A stretch of 64,000 bases of DNA from Pseudoneobacillus sp052180215 (GCF_052180215.1 NZ_CP197471.1:1026001-1090000), one strand, 5' to 3'; counted from the stretch's first letter, positions 48,834-58,055 are shown. Program-made: numbers and translations. The notes: generated from the sequence alone by a model not told the origin.

Positions 48834-50197
48834 TTGAATATTTCCCCTGGTGAATAAATCGACTTTTCAGTGAGGAAAATGGCAAATGCAATGGAAAGTT
48901 TTCTTGTTAAAAGGTCAAATTCTTTTAATTGTGGGTGGGTAAAAATAGACCGACCGGGTTTTGAATTCGCTTCAAATAGCCAAACATTCCCTTCCTTATC
49001 AATGCCTAAATCAAATCCAATTTCCCCGATGATTCCTTCTAGATTTTTTTCGAGCGATTGGCTTAGCTTTAGGGCAGCCTCTCTAAGTTTAGGAATATAG
49101 AGCTTTTTTTCTTCTTGATTAAAGATTTCATCCAATGATTTTATGAGTCCGCCCTTTTTAACATGGGTAGTGGCACTACCAATACCAGCAATCTTTGCGG
49201 CCATAGCTGTAATTTGCCAGTTCCCATTTGCGTCCTTATTAGAGTGAATACGAAAATCAATGGGGCGGTTTTCATATCTAAGTAATGGAATACCTTGTTG
49301 AACAATCATTTTTTCTAGAGAACGTCTACGGAAAATAGTATTCATTAAACTCTCTAATGTTGAGAATTTTCTTAGCTTTTTCTCTCCATCTTCATCATAA
49401 TATCGACAATAATAATAATTTTCGACCTTGTCGAAAAGGAGTTGATGTACTCCTAGCCCGAGACTACCGTTAATAGGCTTAATATAAACATGGCCATATT
49501 GGGATAGCATTTGTTCTATGGCAGAAAAAGAGGTAAAGGGTTCTGTTTCTGGAAGATACTGCGAAACAGAGATGTCATTGTAAAGCCTTTCGTAAATATC
49601 CAATTTATTAAAAAACCCAGGATTATACCAAGGTATTAAGTACTCTGATTGCATCCGTTCCTTCACTAAACGTTGTTCTTTTCTGTTTTCACTTAATCGA
49701 TTTGGAAGTCTATCATAAACAACATTTGGAAATGGAACTATATGCTTCTCCCATCCGTTTGCATGATAAAAATAACCCTCAATTAATCCTTCTTCCCAAT
49801 TAATATGTTGTTCTCCAAATACAAAGGTAATAGCCCCAACTGATTTTTCGACTGATAGTAATTTTGAAAAAAATAAGGAGCGATCACCTATGGGTCTTAA
49901 TGGAAATGGAGTAAATCCAGAGGTGAAGATTCCTACAATGGGTCCGATAAAGAGTGTGTCATTTTCGTAGAAAAGGTGTAGTGGAATCATCATATCTGGA
50001 AAATGTAATTCGTCTTTTAAATCCTCACTTATGACAATGATATCTTGGTTTTGAGGATGCGATTTTATCTTCGCTTCACAGGAATAACTTCCAAAAGCAA
50101 TACGTTCGACATTGTTCCATTTTGATTTAAGCTCAGCAGGGTAATAAACGGTTTTGACCAATTGTGAACTGAATTTAATTGGATAACGTTTTCGCAT
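48830..50197 (-). CDS. yheD: YheD-like ATP-grasp coat-associated protein
   Basis: The 455-aa protein matches B. subtilis YheD (453 aa) in length. It has an N-terminal domain (about 1-90, FGSYSCEAKIKSH), then DVVYDRLPNR-type FPNVVYDRLPNR (about 177-186), ATP-grasp KPINGSLGLGVHQL (about 240-253) and the C-terminal EIGFDLGIDKEGNVWLFEANSKP. It probably acts in the mother cell on the spore coat; YheC and YheD are coat-associated in B. subtilis. It shares a 23-nt overlap with the upstream yheC gene. Confidence 0.88.
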   Translation of the reverse strand: MRKRYPIKFSSQLVKTVYYPAELKSKWNNVERIAFGSYSCEAKIKSHPQNQDIIVISEDLKDELHFPDMMIPLHLFYENDTLFIGPIVGIFTSGFTPFPLRPIGDRSLFFSKLLSVEKSVGAITFVFGEQHINWEEGLIEGYFYHANGWEKHIVPFPNVVYDRLPNRLSENRKEQRLVKERMQSEYLIPWYNPGFFNKLDIYERLYNDISVSQYLPETEPFTSFSAIEQMLSQYGHVYIKPINGSLGLGVHQLLFDKVENYYYCRYYDEDGEKKLRKFSTLESLMNTIFRRRSLEKMIVQQGIPLLRYENRPIDFRIHSNKDANGNWQITAMAAKIAGIGSATTHVKKGGLIKSLDEIFNQEEKKLYIPKLREAALKLSQSLEKNLEGIIGEIGFDLGIDKEGNVWLFEANSKPGRSIFTHPQLKEFDLLTRKLSIAFAIFLTEKSIYSPGEIFK

Positions 50198-51278
50198 CGT
50201 ATCTCTTCCTCTCTTTATTTTCAGAGTTCGTTAACGTTTTTCCATACAGAAGGGGAGCATAGTAAAGTTCATCGTTCTTACCGGGAGAAGTTTCTTGGAT
50301 AACTTTTCTACCTGGTTTTGAATTGATATCCAGAATCCAAATGCCTCCATTTTTAGCAATCCCGATATCGATGCCTAATTCAAATAAAGGCATAAATGTA
50401 TTTTCCAAAATGGATGGAAGTTTAAATAGGATATCGTTTAACTCATTATCAATATATTCGAATGAAGTTGAAAATAATTGTTTAATCCACGGTTCGTATT
50501 CCCTTATATATCCTCCCGCACTTATGTTTGACAGGATTCCATCTTTGTGACCGACTCTAATACCTCGCCCACGTTCCGTCCATTCCCCATTTTCTTGCTT
50601 TTGTAAAAGGGCTCTTACATCAAAGGGTTCTCCTAGTTTATTAGTAAGTTCAAGATAGGGCTGCATAAAATAATCCATTTTAGAGAGAAGGGTATCCATC
50701 CAGGATAAAAATATAGTAGATTGTGTAAATTCTCGATAAATATGTTTACGGCGATTGAAGGTTTTAACAGAAATCAATTTTTGTGGGCCAGCTTCAATTA
50801 AAAATATTCCGTTTCCCTGTGAACCTGCAATGGGTTTAAGAACGATTTTCTCTACTGTTTGTAGTTCCTTTATAACATCCGTTGGAAGTTTAATTGGTTT
50901 GGAAGGGGGGAGATACGGACTAAGGGAAGATTGATTTAGCACATGATATAATTCTAGTTTATTAGGTAAGCCGTATCCTAGAAAATAGATATCCTCTCTG
51001 CTTTTTAACCAAGAAACAATGGGAATACACTTTTGTGATAGAGAATCTCGGCTGTAAAAACAACGGTCATAAAGTATTTTGGGGATTGGAAATACGGAAT
51101 GTTCCCACTTATTATTTTCGGAATTAAACATCTGTCCGGTAACTTCTTGCGATATAGGATCAATGTCAATCGGAAAAAACCGACAACAAGTCATTCCTAC
51201 ATGTGAAGCCCTTTTTGCGATTTCAGTAAAATAATGAATTTCAGTATCCTTCGTTGTCAGGATTCCAAATGTATTCAA
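50175..51278 (-). CDS. yheC: YheC-like ATP-grasp coat-associated protein
   Basis: The 367-aa protein lacks the N-terminal beta domain of its longer paralogues, as in B. subtilis YheC (363 aa). It starts MNTFGILTTKD (TTG start after AAAGGAGG) and has PKILYDRCFYSR (about 67-78), ATP-grasp KPIAGSQGNGIFL (about 148-160) and ELGIDIGIAKNGGIWILDIN. It begins directly after the stop of the upstream paralogue (no gap) and overlaps yheD by 23 nt, so all are cotranscribed. The reaction catalysed is unknown. Confidence 0.88.
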   Translation of the reverse strand: MNTFGILTTKDTEIHYFTEIAKRASHVGMTCCRFFPIDIDPISQEVTGQMFNSENNKWEHSVFPIPKILYDRCFYSRDSLSQKCIPIVSWLKSREDIYFLGYGLPNKLELYHVLNQSSLSPYLPPSKPIKLPTDVIKELQTVEKIVLKPIAGSQGNGIFLIEAGPQKLISVKTFNRRKHIYREFTQSTIFLSWMDTLLSKMDYFMQPYLELTNKLGEPFDVRALLQKQENGEWTERGRGIRVGHKDGILSNISAGGYIREYEPWIKQLFSTSFEYIDNELNDILFKLPSILENTFMPLFELGIDIGIAKNGGIWILDINSKPGRKVIQETSPGKNDELYYAPLLYGKTLTNSENKERKRYDAKTLSN

Positions 51279-52688
51279 TTATGTTTCCTCCTTTATGGAG
51301 CTATACCCATGAAGTTTTTGAGTGGCGTGTTCAAGTCCAAGATATAGGCAATAAGATACTATGGCTTTCGCCGAAGGTCTAATTTTTATTTCTTGTTCTT
51401 CAAAGTTCTTTGAGGGTTTAGAGTTTATTTCAATTAACCAAGGATGACCTTCCTTATCGATTCCAATGTCTATTCCCAGTTCACCAGTCAATCCCTCGGA
51501 GTTTTGGCCCATTATAGAAGCAAACTCTACTGCTAATTCCTTCATGAGTACCATTTGTTGCTTGGCTGTTTTCCGGTCAAAAAATAGACTTAGAGCTTTT
51601 AATGGTTTCATTGTTTCTCCTCCACGAGCGATGTTGGAAACAAATTGTTTATCCGCAGAAAGACGGGCTACGGAAGAAGTGACATTCCAAATATCTTGGT
51701 TGTTTTTATGACAAAGCACTCGAAAATCAATAAAGCGATTTTGGTGTTGAATAAAGGGTATGCCTTGTTGGATTAAATATGAGCTCTTTTTTATAAAAGG
51801 AAGGAGGGTAACATGTAGCTCATCTAAGTTGGTTATGTGAAGACTATTTTGTTTTTCTTTAAAATAACTAAATTGAATGGAATAGGAGGAGAAACCTTCT
51901 TTTTCTAATCGGATTATATTTCTTCCTTGACTCCCATGAATTGGTTTTATAAATAAAGTATCATGTTGATCGAGCATATCTTCTAAATTTTTCTTCGAAT
52001 ATAACTTCGTTGAAGGAATAAAGGCACGTAAATGTTCTTCTGTAAATAAAACATCGTATACCTCCCACTTTGATAAAAAACGGTCATTGAACATAGGAAT
52101 GAAATCTGATTGTATTTGATCTCGAAACTGGTGGAAAGAGGTACTATGCTCAATCCTTCGTGAGTGGATTCGGTTATAAATGACATCGGGTATGGGAAGA
52201 CGAGCTTTATTCCATTTCCCATCTTGGTTATAAAAGCCGGTAATGAAGCCTTCATTCATACTTTGAAGGGAGAAAACATAGAAAAAACCACCTAGATGAT
52301 TAGTCACATAATCTAATTCCTCGCTAAAGGAATGAACAGATCGAAAGTTTGGGTTTTCCAGATCATCCTCATTTACTTCCGTTAATAAACCAATGAGTGG
52401 CGCTAGACGAAGAGTATGGGCAGAATTTATAAATTGAGCAAAGAAAGTGTAAGTTTGAATGGGTAAGTAGCTTTCCTCTAATAAACGTTCGGATATTAAA
52501 ATCAGATCTTCATTACTCTCATTTTCACAGACTTCAAGAGTCATATAATGCTTCCCAATACAAACTTTAATCATGCTATTTAATTTTAGTTTCCATTTTT
52601 TTATCAATGGTCTTGAAATAAATAGCGACATTTCATTTGTAGTGTGAATCTGATGGGGAACAACCCTAATTGGGATAAAATTATTCAC
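51279..52688 (-). CDS. YheC/YheD-family ATP-grasp protein, paralogue 1 (long form)
   Basis: This 469-aa protein is the first gene of the array. It has the N-terminal domain (KLNSMIKVCIGKHYMTL), IPDVIYNRIHSRR (about 172-184), ATP-grasp KPIHGSQGRNIIRL (about 248-261) and GELGIDIGIDKEGHPWLIE (about 405-423). The frame opens with TTG at 52697, but GAGG with 10-nt spacing favours the GTG at 52688. A sigma-K-like promoter lies upstream. B. subtilis has only yheC and yheD here; this is one of two extra paralogues. Confidence 0.85.
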   Translation of the reverse strand: MNNFIPIRVVPHQIHTTNEMSLFISRPLIKKWKLKLNSMIKVCIGKHYMTLEVCENESNEDLILISERLLEESYLPIQTYTFFAQFINSAHTLRLAPLIGLLTEVNEDDLENPNFRSVHSFSEELDYVTNHLGGFFYVFSLQSMNEGFITGFYNQDGKWNKARLPIPDVIYNRIHSRRIEHSTSFHQFRDQIQSDFIPMFNDRFLSKWEVYDVLFTEEHLRAFIPSTKLYSKKNLEDMLDQHDTLFIKPIHGSQGRNIIRLEKEGFSSYSIQFSYFKEKQNSLHITNLDELHVTLLPFIKKSSYLIQQGIPFIQHQNRFIDFRVLCHKNNQDIWNVTSSVARLSADKQFVSNIARGGETMKPLKALSLFFDRKTAKQQMVLMKELAVEFASIMGQNSEGLTGELGIDIGIDKEGHPWLIEINSKPSKNFEEQEIKIRPSAKAIVSYCLYLGLEHATQKLHGYSSIKEET

Positions 52689-52758
52689 AAGTACCAATCC
52701 TCATTTGCTCGTCATGAAATGTAGAATTATAATAATAGTTGGGCTTAAATGGATATAG

Positions 52759-52786
52759 TATCGTATGTACAAAAGCCTAGATTGGT
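52759..52786 (-). promoter_or_regulatory. Sigma-K-like promoter of the yheC/yheD array
   Basis: On the minus strand CATACGATA (52759-52767) fits sigma-K -10 CATANNNTA, with AC (52785-52786) 17 nt upstream as the -35. A sigma-E reading of CATACGAT is also possible. Confidence 0.45.
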
Positions 52787-52812
52787 GATTTTTTTAGGAA
52801 GGTAGATGTAGA

Positions 52813-53946
52813 TTGGAAGTATTTATAACATTTTTAGTTATGGTAATTATTGGGGCATTAATAGGAGGGTTTACCAACCACTTAGCCATTAAAATGCTTT
52901 TTAGACCATATCGTGCGATTTATATTGGAAAGTGGCGTGTCCCTTTTACTCCAGGACTTATTCCAAAAAGACGAGATGAGTTGGCTAGACAATTAGGAAA
53001 TATGGTGGTTGGCCATTTATTAACTCCGGAAGGGATACAAAAAAAGTTAAGTGAAACAGAATTTCAATCTGATGTAACGGCGCTTGCCAAAACTGAAATA
53101 TCTAAGTTCTTGGCATCGGAAAAGACGGTAGAAGAGTGGTTAGAGCAATTACAATTTAAAGATGGAACGACCAAAGTCAAAAGACAAATCGATCTGTTTA
53201 TCGAAAAAACATTTGAGCGGATTTCGATGAAATATCGGGAAAAACCGATAAAAGATGTTATTCCTAATGAAGTTCAAGAAAAAATCACCTTGAAGATTCC
53301 GATTGTTTCTCAATATATCCTTGATAAAGGAATAGAATATTTTTCAAGTATAGAAGGGAAAGCGCGTATTCAACGAATGTTCGATGATTTCCTTAAGGAA
53401 CGAGGCATGCTTGGAAATATGCTGCAAATGTTTTTAGGAAATGTAAGCCTAGCAGATAAAATACAACCAGAGCTGATAAAGTTTTTAAGTAATGAGGGGA
53501 CTAGTGATCTTCTTGAAACTCTTTTACATAAGGAATGGGAAAAGTTTTCCCAGTGGGAATTCGGAAAAGTAGAAGATTGGCTTGAAAAAGATAAATTATT
53601 AAATACAATTAAACAATATTCACATCAAGTCATTCAAGTAGAAGAAATCATGAAAAAACCTGTTGCTGCACTCGTTGCTGATTATAAAGAAATCATTGTG
53701 GAAAAGTTTGTTCCGAACATGGTTGAAAGACTAACTCATTGGTTAATCGAACGTATTGGCATAGTTTTAGAAAAACTTCATTTAGCCCAAATTGTTACTA
53801 ATCAAGTAGAGACATTCCCTGTACAAAGATTAGAAGAAATGGTTCTTTCGATTACAAGCAGTGAATTGAAAATGATTACCTACTTAGGTGCCTTACTAGG
53901 AGGTATCATCGGCTTGTTCCAAGGTCTAATCGCCATTCTATTTTAA
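52813..53946 (+). CDS. yheB: YheB (DUF445 family) membrane protein
   Basis: The 377-aa protein has one N-terminal membrane segment (VFITFLVMVIIGALIGG), the DUF445 motif NHLAIKMLFRPYRAIYI (about 22-38) and PFTPGLIPKRRDELA (about 45-59), a long soluble middle and a C-terminal membrane segment (LGALLGGIIGLFQGLIAIL). Start TTG with GGAAGG upstream. It matches B. subtilis YheB and precedes yheA; function unknown. It is divergent from the yheC/D array. Confidence 0.92.
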   Translation: MEVFITFLVMVIIGALIGGFTNHLAIKMLFRPYRAIYIGKWRVPFTPGLIPKRRDELARQLGNMVVGHLLTPEGIQKKLSETEFQSDVTALAKTEISKFLASEKTVEEWLEQLQFKDGTTKVKRQIDLFIEKTFERISMKYREKPIKDVIPNEVQEKITLKIPIVSQYILDKGIEYFSSIEGKARIQRMFDDFLKERGMLGNMLQMFLGNVSLADKIQPELIKFLSNEGTSDLLETLLHKEWEKFSQWEFGKVEDWLEKDKLLNTIKQYSHQVIQVEEIMKKPVAALVADYKEIIVEKFVPNMVERLTHWLIERIGIVLEKLHLAQIVTNQVETFPVQRLEEMVLSITSSELKMITYLGALLGGIIGLFQGLIAILF

Positions 53947-54028
53947 AGTATAGGTAACTTTTGGCTTTTTATCGCATAGTTTGTTATAGTGATTGAATAG
54001 TGCCTATAGATAAGGAGTGTTAAATAAA

Positions 54029-54379
54029 ATGGCAAATTTATATGATGCAGCCTACGAAATGGAAAAGGCTATTCGCGGCAGTGCTGAATATGCACAATTA
54101 CTTCAAAGCTATAAGGAAGTGAATAGTGACCCTGCAGCTAAAAATATGTTCGACAACTTCCGCAAGATCCAAATGAACCTACAGCAAAAGCAAATGATGG
54201 GTCAGGAAATCACTCAAGCTGAAGTAGAGCAAGCGCAAAAATCAGTAGCACTGGTCCAACAAAATCCTAAAATTGCGAAGCTTATGGAAGCTGAACAAAG
54301 AATGAGTATGATTATTGCCGAATTAAATCGTATTATTATGAAACCGTTAGAAGATCTTTATGGACCTCCAATGCAATAA
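54029..54379 (+). CDS. yheA: YheA, YlbF/YmcA-family protein
   Basis: The 116-aa all-helical protein belongs to the YlbF/YmcA/YheA family (MANLYDAAYEMEKAIRGS at the start, MEAEQRMSMIIAELN near the end). YlbF and YmcA form the Y-complex that modulates RNase Y, but YheA is a separate member whose role is unknown. The frame opens at 54017, but AAGGAG supports 54029. It follows yheB by 82 nt. Confidence 0.9.
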   Translation: MANLYDAAYEMEKAIRGSAEYAQLLQSYKEVNSDPAAKNMFDNFRKIQMNLQQKQMMGQEITQAEVEQAQKSVALVQQNPKIAKLMEAEQRMSMIIAELNRIIMKPLEDLYGPPMQ

Positions 54380-54388
54380 ATGGTTTTG

Positions 54389-54415
54389 AAAAGCTGGCAG
54401 ATGCCAGCTTTTTTT
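54389..54415 (+). terminator. Terminator of yheBA
   Basis: AAAAGCTGGC pairs perfectly with GCCAGCTTTT around AGAT, followed by T residues. Confidence 0.92.
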
Positions 54416-54531
54416 GTGTTTACAAACAATACCCTTGTTCTAATTTTTCTTATTTTTTCATAAATGTGATATAAGGAAAATTCTTTTTAAAGAAAAGAAA
54501 CCTTATCAACAAGAACAGGGGGCAAAAGTAT

Positions 54532-55401
54532 ATGATATTCCGCTTATTGGCTTTAAATATTGATGGAACTCTTTTACAGTCCAATAGTCGCTTACACCGT
54601 TCGGCAAAGGAAGCCATTCAATATGTACAGCAAAAAGGTGTAGAGGTCACACTCGTTACATCTAGAAGCTTCCCTTCTGCTAAAAAACTTGCCAATTCCT
54701 TAAAAATAAATAATCCCATTGTTACAAGTAGAGGAGCCTACATCTCAAGTACAGATGAGAAACCTATTTTTGTGAAAAGACTAGAAGAGGATATTGCATT
54801 CGAGATTTCTCGTTTATTAGAAGGATTTGAGTGCCAGTTTCGTTTAGTAAATGAACAATTTTCATTAAGTAATCGTTCCAAGTTATCAAATAATCTTATG
54901 GCAAAAACAATCTTTTCGGCAGCAGAGCCTGCTTTTTATTCTCACCAGTTTGTAGATTCTGTCAGTGAAGCATTAACACAAAATCCAATGACTCCATCAA
55001 AATTTGAAGTGTTTTTTGAAGATGAGGAGGATTTGGATGATGTGATGAAAGCACTGAAAGGGATGTTTGTTGAAGTTGATACTGTTAAAATCAATAAGCT
55101 TAGATTAGATATTGTCCCGGAAGGTATTTCTAAATTAAATGGATTATTATATTTGGGTGAACGTCTTGGAATCTCTAGCAGGGAAATGGTTTATATAGGG
55201 GATTCCGAAGATGATATCCCATTAATTGATGCTGTTGGTCTTGGAGTAGCGATGGGTAACTCCTCCTTTGAGGTAAAAAAAGCTGCGGATTGGGTAACTC
55301 GTTCCAACAACGAACAAGGCGTTGCCTATATGGTAAAAGAACACTTTAGAAAACAGCAGCCAATTGAGTTTTTACGCAAAATGAATATTATTAAGAACTA
55401 A
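54532..55401 (+). CDS. yhaX: Cof-type HAD protein YhaX, nucleophile substituted
   Basis: The 289-aa protein is a HAD hydrolase of the Cof group: motif I region ALNIDGTLL (residues 7-15), motif II TSRS (about 43-46), motif III Lys in KINKLRLDI and motif IV GDSEDDIPLI (about 223-232). The motif I nucleophilic aspartate is N9 (N-I-D instead of D-x-D), so normal phosphatase chemistry is doubtful. In B. subtilis yhaX is a mother-cell (sigma-E) gene near yheA. It may bind a substrate without hydrolysing it; that is inference. AGGGGGC precedes the ATG. Confidence 0.88.
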   Translation: MIFRLLALNIDGTLLQSNSRLHRSAKEAIQYVQQKGVEVTLVTSRSFPSAKKLANSLKINNPIVTSRGAYISSTDEKPIFVKRLEEDIAFEISRLLEGFECQFRLVNEQFSLSNRSKLSNNLMAKTIFSAAEPAFYSHQFVDSVSEALTQNPMTPSKFEVFFEDEEDLDDVMKALKGMFVEVDTVKINKLRLDIVPEGISKLNGLLYLGERLGISSREMVYIGDSEDDIPLIDAVGLGVAMGNSSFEVKKAADWVTRSNNEQGVAYMVKEHFRKQQPIEFLRKMNIIKN

Positions 55402-55409
55402 AGAAGAGA

Positions 55410-55448
55410 GACTAAATTCGGTGTATGGCCCGGATTTAGTCTTTTTTT
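55410..55448 (+). terminator. Terminator of yhaX
   Basis: GACTAAAT pairs with ATTTAGTC with inner CGG/CCG pairing, followed by seven T residues. Confidence 0.85.
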
Positions 55449-55590
55449 GTTTTGGTCTTAAATATCTGAATGTTGATTGAAGGCTCCTACAGTGGCTATC
55501 AACTAGTAAGTCTTACCGATTTCTTCTTGTTGACCTTCTACAGGTCGATTAGATACACTAGAGAAAGCTTATTTTGAAAAGGTGATTGTA

Positions 55591-57096
55591 TTGCGTATAC
55601 TCATAACTGGAATAGAGGATGAACGGTTTCATCGTCCATTACAATTAATTGCAAACTTGTTTTTTGAAGAGTCAAATCTTACTTACGATATGAAAACGGA
55701 TTATGATATAAAGATTAATTTGGACATTCACATTGAAGAGACCGTATTGGCAAAGGCCACATTATGTGACTCTGTTGGGCAAGTTTACACGAAAAAACTT
55801 GAGAAAGAATTGACCGCAACAGAGGAAAAGGAACGCTGGAAGCAAATGAAGAATACGGTGCTGTCTGTCTACCTAGTAGTTCTTCAAGACTTTACAGGTA
55901 TTGTGCAAAAATGGGGTTTTTTAACAGGGATTCGTCCCACGAAGTTGCTGCATAAAAAGGTTCAAGAAGGTATTCCTACCGATATAGCGCATCAAGAATT
56001 AAAGGAACAATACTTAATTTCAAATGAAAAAATTCAGTTAATGCAAAACATTGTGGATAGACAATTAGCCGTATTACCGGATCTATATCAATTACAAAAT
56101 GAGGTTAGCATTTATATAGGAATTCCGTTCTGTCCTACTAAATGTGCTTATTGTACATTCCCGGCATATGCGATTAATGGACGCCAAGGTTCAGTGGATT
56201 CTTTTTTAGGTGGCCTCCATTACGAAATGAGAAAGACAGGTAAATGGTTAAAAGAAAAAGGAATAAGAATTACAACGGTCTATTATGGCGGTGGGACACC
56301 TACAAGTATTACAGCTGAAGAAATGGATATGCTTTATGAGGAAATGTATCAATCCTTTCCAGACGTCGAGAATATTCGTGAAATAACAGTTGAAGCAGGC
56401 AGACCTGATACCATTACTCCTGAAAAATTAAACGTTCTAAAAAAGTGGAATATTGACCGAATCAGTGTTAATCCACAATCCTATATCCAGGAAACGTTAA
56501 AGGCTATTGGTCGTCATCATACAGTAGAAGAAACAGTGGAAAAATTCCATCTTGCGAGAAAGATGGATATGAATAATATCAATATGGACTTAATTATTGG
56601 ACTTCCCGGTGAGGGGCTCCCAGAGTTTAGTCATACATTAAATGAAACAGAAAAATTAATGCCTGAGTCATTAACCGTTCATACTTTATCCTTTAAACGG
56701 GCGTCTGAAATGACACAAAATAAACAAAAGTATCAAGTAGCAAATCGAGAAGAAGTAGAACAGATGATGGAATTAGCTGAAAAATGGACAGAAGAACATG
56801 GATACCATCCGTACTATTTATACCGTCAAAAAAACATTCTAGGTAACTTAGAAAATGTGGGATATTCTCTTCCAACTCAGGAAAGTTTATACAATATTAT
56901 CATAATGGAAGAAGTGCAAACGATTATTGGCCTTGGCTGTGGTGCAGCAAGTAAATTTATTCATCCACAAACAGGGAAGATTATACAGTTCTCTAATCCA
57001 AAGGATCCGAAAACATACAATGATAGCTTTGAAGAATATACACAAAAGAAACTAGACATATTAGAAGATCTTTTTGCTTCTGATAACGTTAAGTAA
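55591..57096 (+). CDS. hemZ: Radical SAM coproporphyrinogen III dehydrogenase-like HemZ
   Basis: The 501-aa protein matches B. subtilis HemZ in length. The radical-SAM cluster is CPTKCAYC (about 186-193), with the glycine-rich YYGGGTPTS (about 233-241) for SAM binding and an extra N-terminal domain (about 1-150) typical of HemZ rather than HemN. It is thought to serve anaerobic heme synthesis, although activity differs among homologues. The frame opens with GTG at 55582, but AAAGGTGA supports the TTG at 55591. Confidence 0.92.
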   Translation: MRILITGIEDERFHRPLQLIANLFFEESNLTYDMKTDYDIKINLDIHIEETVLAKATLCDSVGQVYTKKLEKELTATEEKERWKQMKNTVLSVYLVVLQDFTGIVQKWGFLTGIRPTKLLHKKVQEGIPTDIAHQELKEQYLISNEKIQLMQNIVDRQLAVLPDLYQLQNEVSIYIGIPFCPTKCAYCTFPAYAINGRQGSVDSFLGGLHYEMRKTGKWLKEKGIRITTVYYGGGTPTSITAEEMDMLYEEMYQSFPDVENIREITVEAGRPDTITPEKLNVLKKWNIDRISVNPQSYIQETLKAIGRHHTVEETVEKFHLARKMDMNNINMDLIIGLPGEGLPEFSHTLNETEKLMPESLTVHTLSFKRASEMTQNKQKYQVANREEVEQMMELAEKWTEEHGYHPYYLYRQKNILGNLENVGYSLPTQESLYNIIIMEEVQTIIGLGCGAASKFIHPQTGKIIQFSNPKDPKTYNDSFEEYTQKKLDILEDLFASDNVK

Positions 57097-57151
57097 ATGG
57101 CTATGCTAAAAATCATGGTTGATCTAGTACAGGATCACCAAAGTAGTAGTG

Positions 57152-57342
57152 TTTAGCGGACACACGTTCCGTTATATGACGAAAATGATTGTTTTTAGAG
57201 GATTATCGGACTATGGTTCCGCTATCTCACTAAAAGTATGCCATTTGCTAATGAAATATAGTCAATAGCGGAACCTGAGTCCTTTAGATTAGAAAAAAAC
57301 GTCTATTTTAGGGAAATAACGGAATGTAAGTCCTATAAATAA
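57152..57342. repeat. Cluster of four GCGGA/TCCGC hairpin repeats
   Basis: Units at about 57152-57180, 57202-57230, 57264-57289 and 57314-57340 follow the pattern TAGCGGAnnnnGTTCCGCTAT with degeneration in the last two. They fill the 332-nt gap between hemZ and doxX, which otherwise holds only the doxX terminator. They differ from the family at 2146-2334. Confidence 0.7.
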
Positions 57343-57383
57343 TTAAACATCATCAACACCAATCTTAAACATAGCAAAGTAAA

Positions 57384-57422
57384 TAAAAAAACAGGAGGAT
57401 GATTCCAGAAGAATCATCCTCC
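57384..57422 (-). terminator. Terminator of doxX
   Basis: AGGAGGATGATTC pairs perfectly with GAATCATCCTCC around a 5-nt loop, with a T-run on the minus strand. Confidence 0.88.
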
Positions 57423-57428
57423 CTTTAT

Positions 57429-57935
57429 TTAAACAGTAGCCTTTTTCTCTTCTTTGACTTTTTTGAAATATTTGCCAAGGTATGGGTAAACAAAACGATC
57501 AAGTCCATATTTTCCTGCATTGTATCCAGCTACCATAATTAAGATTCCCATTATAATATCAGTTGGATTGTGGGACACCGTACCAGAAAGTAGGAAGGCA
57601 AAGTTCATTACTACTCCGAAAAAGGCGGCGGCAGTTGTTAAGCATCCCAGTATAAGACCTAAACCAACTAAAAATTCACCCCAAGGAACTAAAACGTTAA
57701 ATAAGTCTGCATTCGGAAGAGCAAAGCTATCTAGGAATGATGCCCACCAGCCATATACTACTCCATCTGGTCCTTTAACAGGATTAGCAACTGCCCCTTT
57801 TAAAAATCCACTGGCATCAAAACCATCGGTTATTTTGTGAAAACCAGCTGTCATCCACTTATAACCTAAAAATATTCTTAAAGCCGTCAATAATACTGCT
57901 GAAACTGTGTTTTCTCTTAGCCATTTTACTAACAT
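57429..57935 (-). CDS. DoxX-family membrane protein
   Basis: The 168-aa protein has four membrane segments typical of DoxX (ALRIFLGYKWMTAGFHKI, VPWGEFLVGLGLILG, FFGVVMNFAFLLSGT, ILIMVAGYNAGKYGLDR). In Bacillus, DoxX proteins (CatD, MhqP) act in thiol or quinone stress. Which role this one has is unknown. GAGGGG sets the start. The 312-nt divergent gap to the acyl-CoA ligase holds a 9-4-9 palindrome and nothing else obvious. Confidence 0.85.
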   Translation of the reverse strand: MLVKWLRENTVSAVLLTALRIFLGYKWMTAGFHKITDGFDASGFLKGAVANPVKGPDGVVYGWWASFLDSFALPNADLFNVLVPWGEFLVGLGLILGCLTTAAAFFGVVMNFAFLLSGTVSHNPTDIIMGILIMVAGYNAGKYGLDRFVYPYLGKYFKKVKEEKKATV

Positions 57936-58033
57936 ATTAATCGCTTCCCCTCAAAAGATTTTAATTGATTATTACACTATATATATATTAATTTGTTTCT
58001 AGAAAATATGGTCACACTATTAAGCTTCACCAA

Positions 58034-58055
58034 TTCGTCAAAACTATTTGACGAA
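58034..58055. promoter_or_regulatory. 9-4-9 palindrome between doxX and the acyl-CoA ligase gene
   Basis: TTCGTCAAA and TTTGACGAA are perfect 9-bp arms around ACTA. It sits in the divergent promoter region and is a good operator candidate; the regulator is unknown. Confidence 0.45.

Noticed and set aside
47649..52697. Recent tandem duplication of yheC/D by a mobile element
   Set aside because: The four copies differ in length and sequence and no flanking repeats or transposase are visible.
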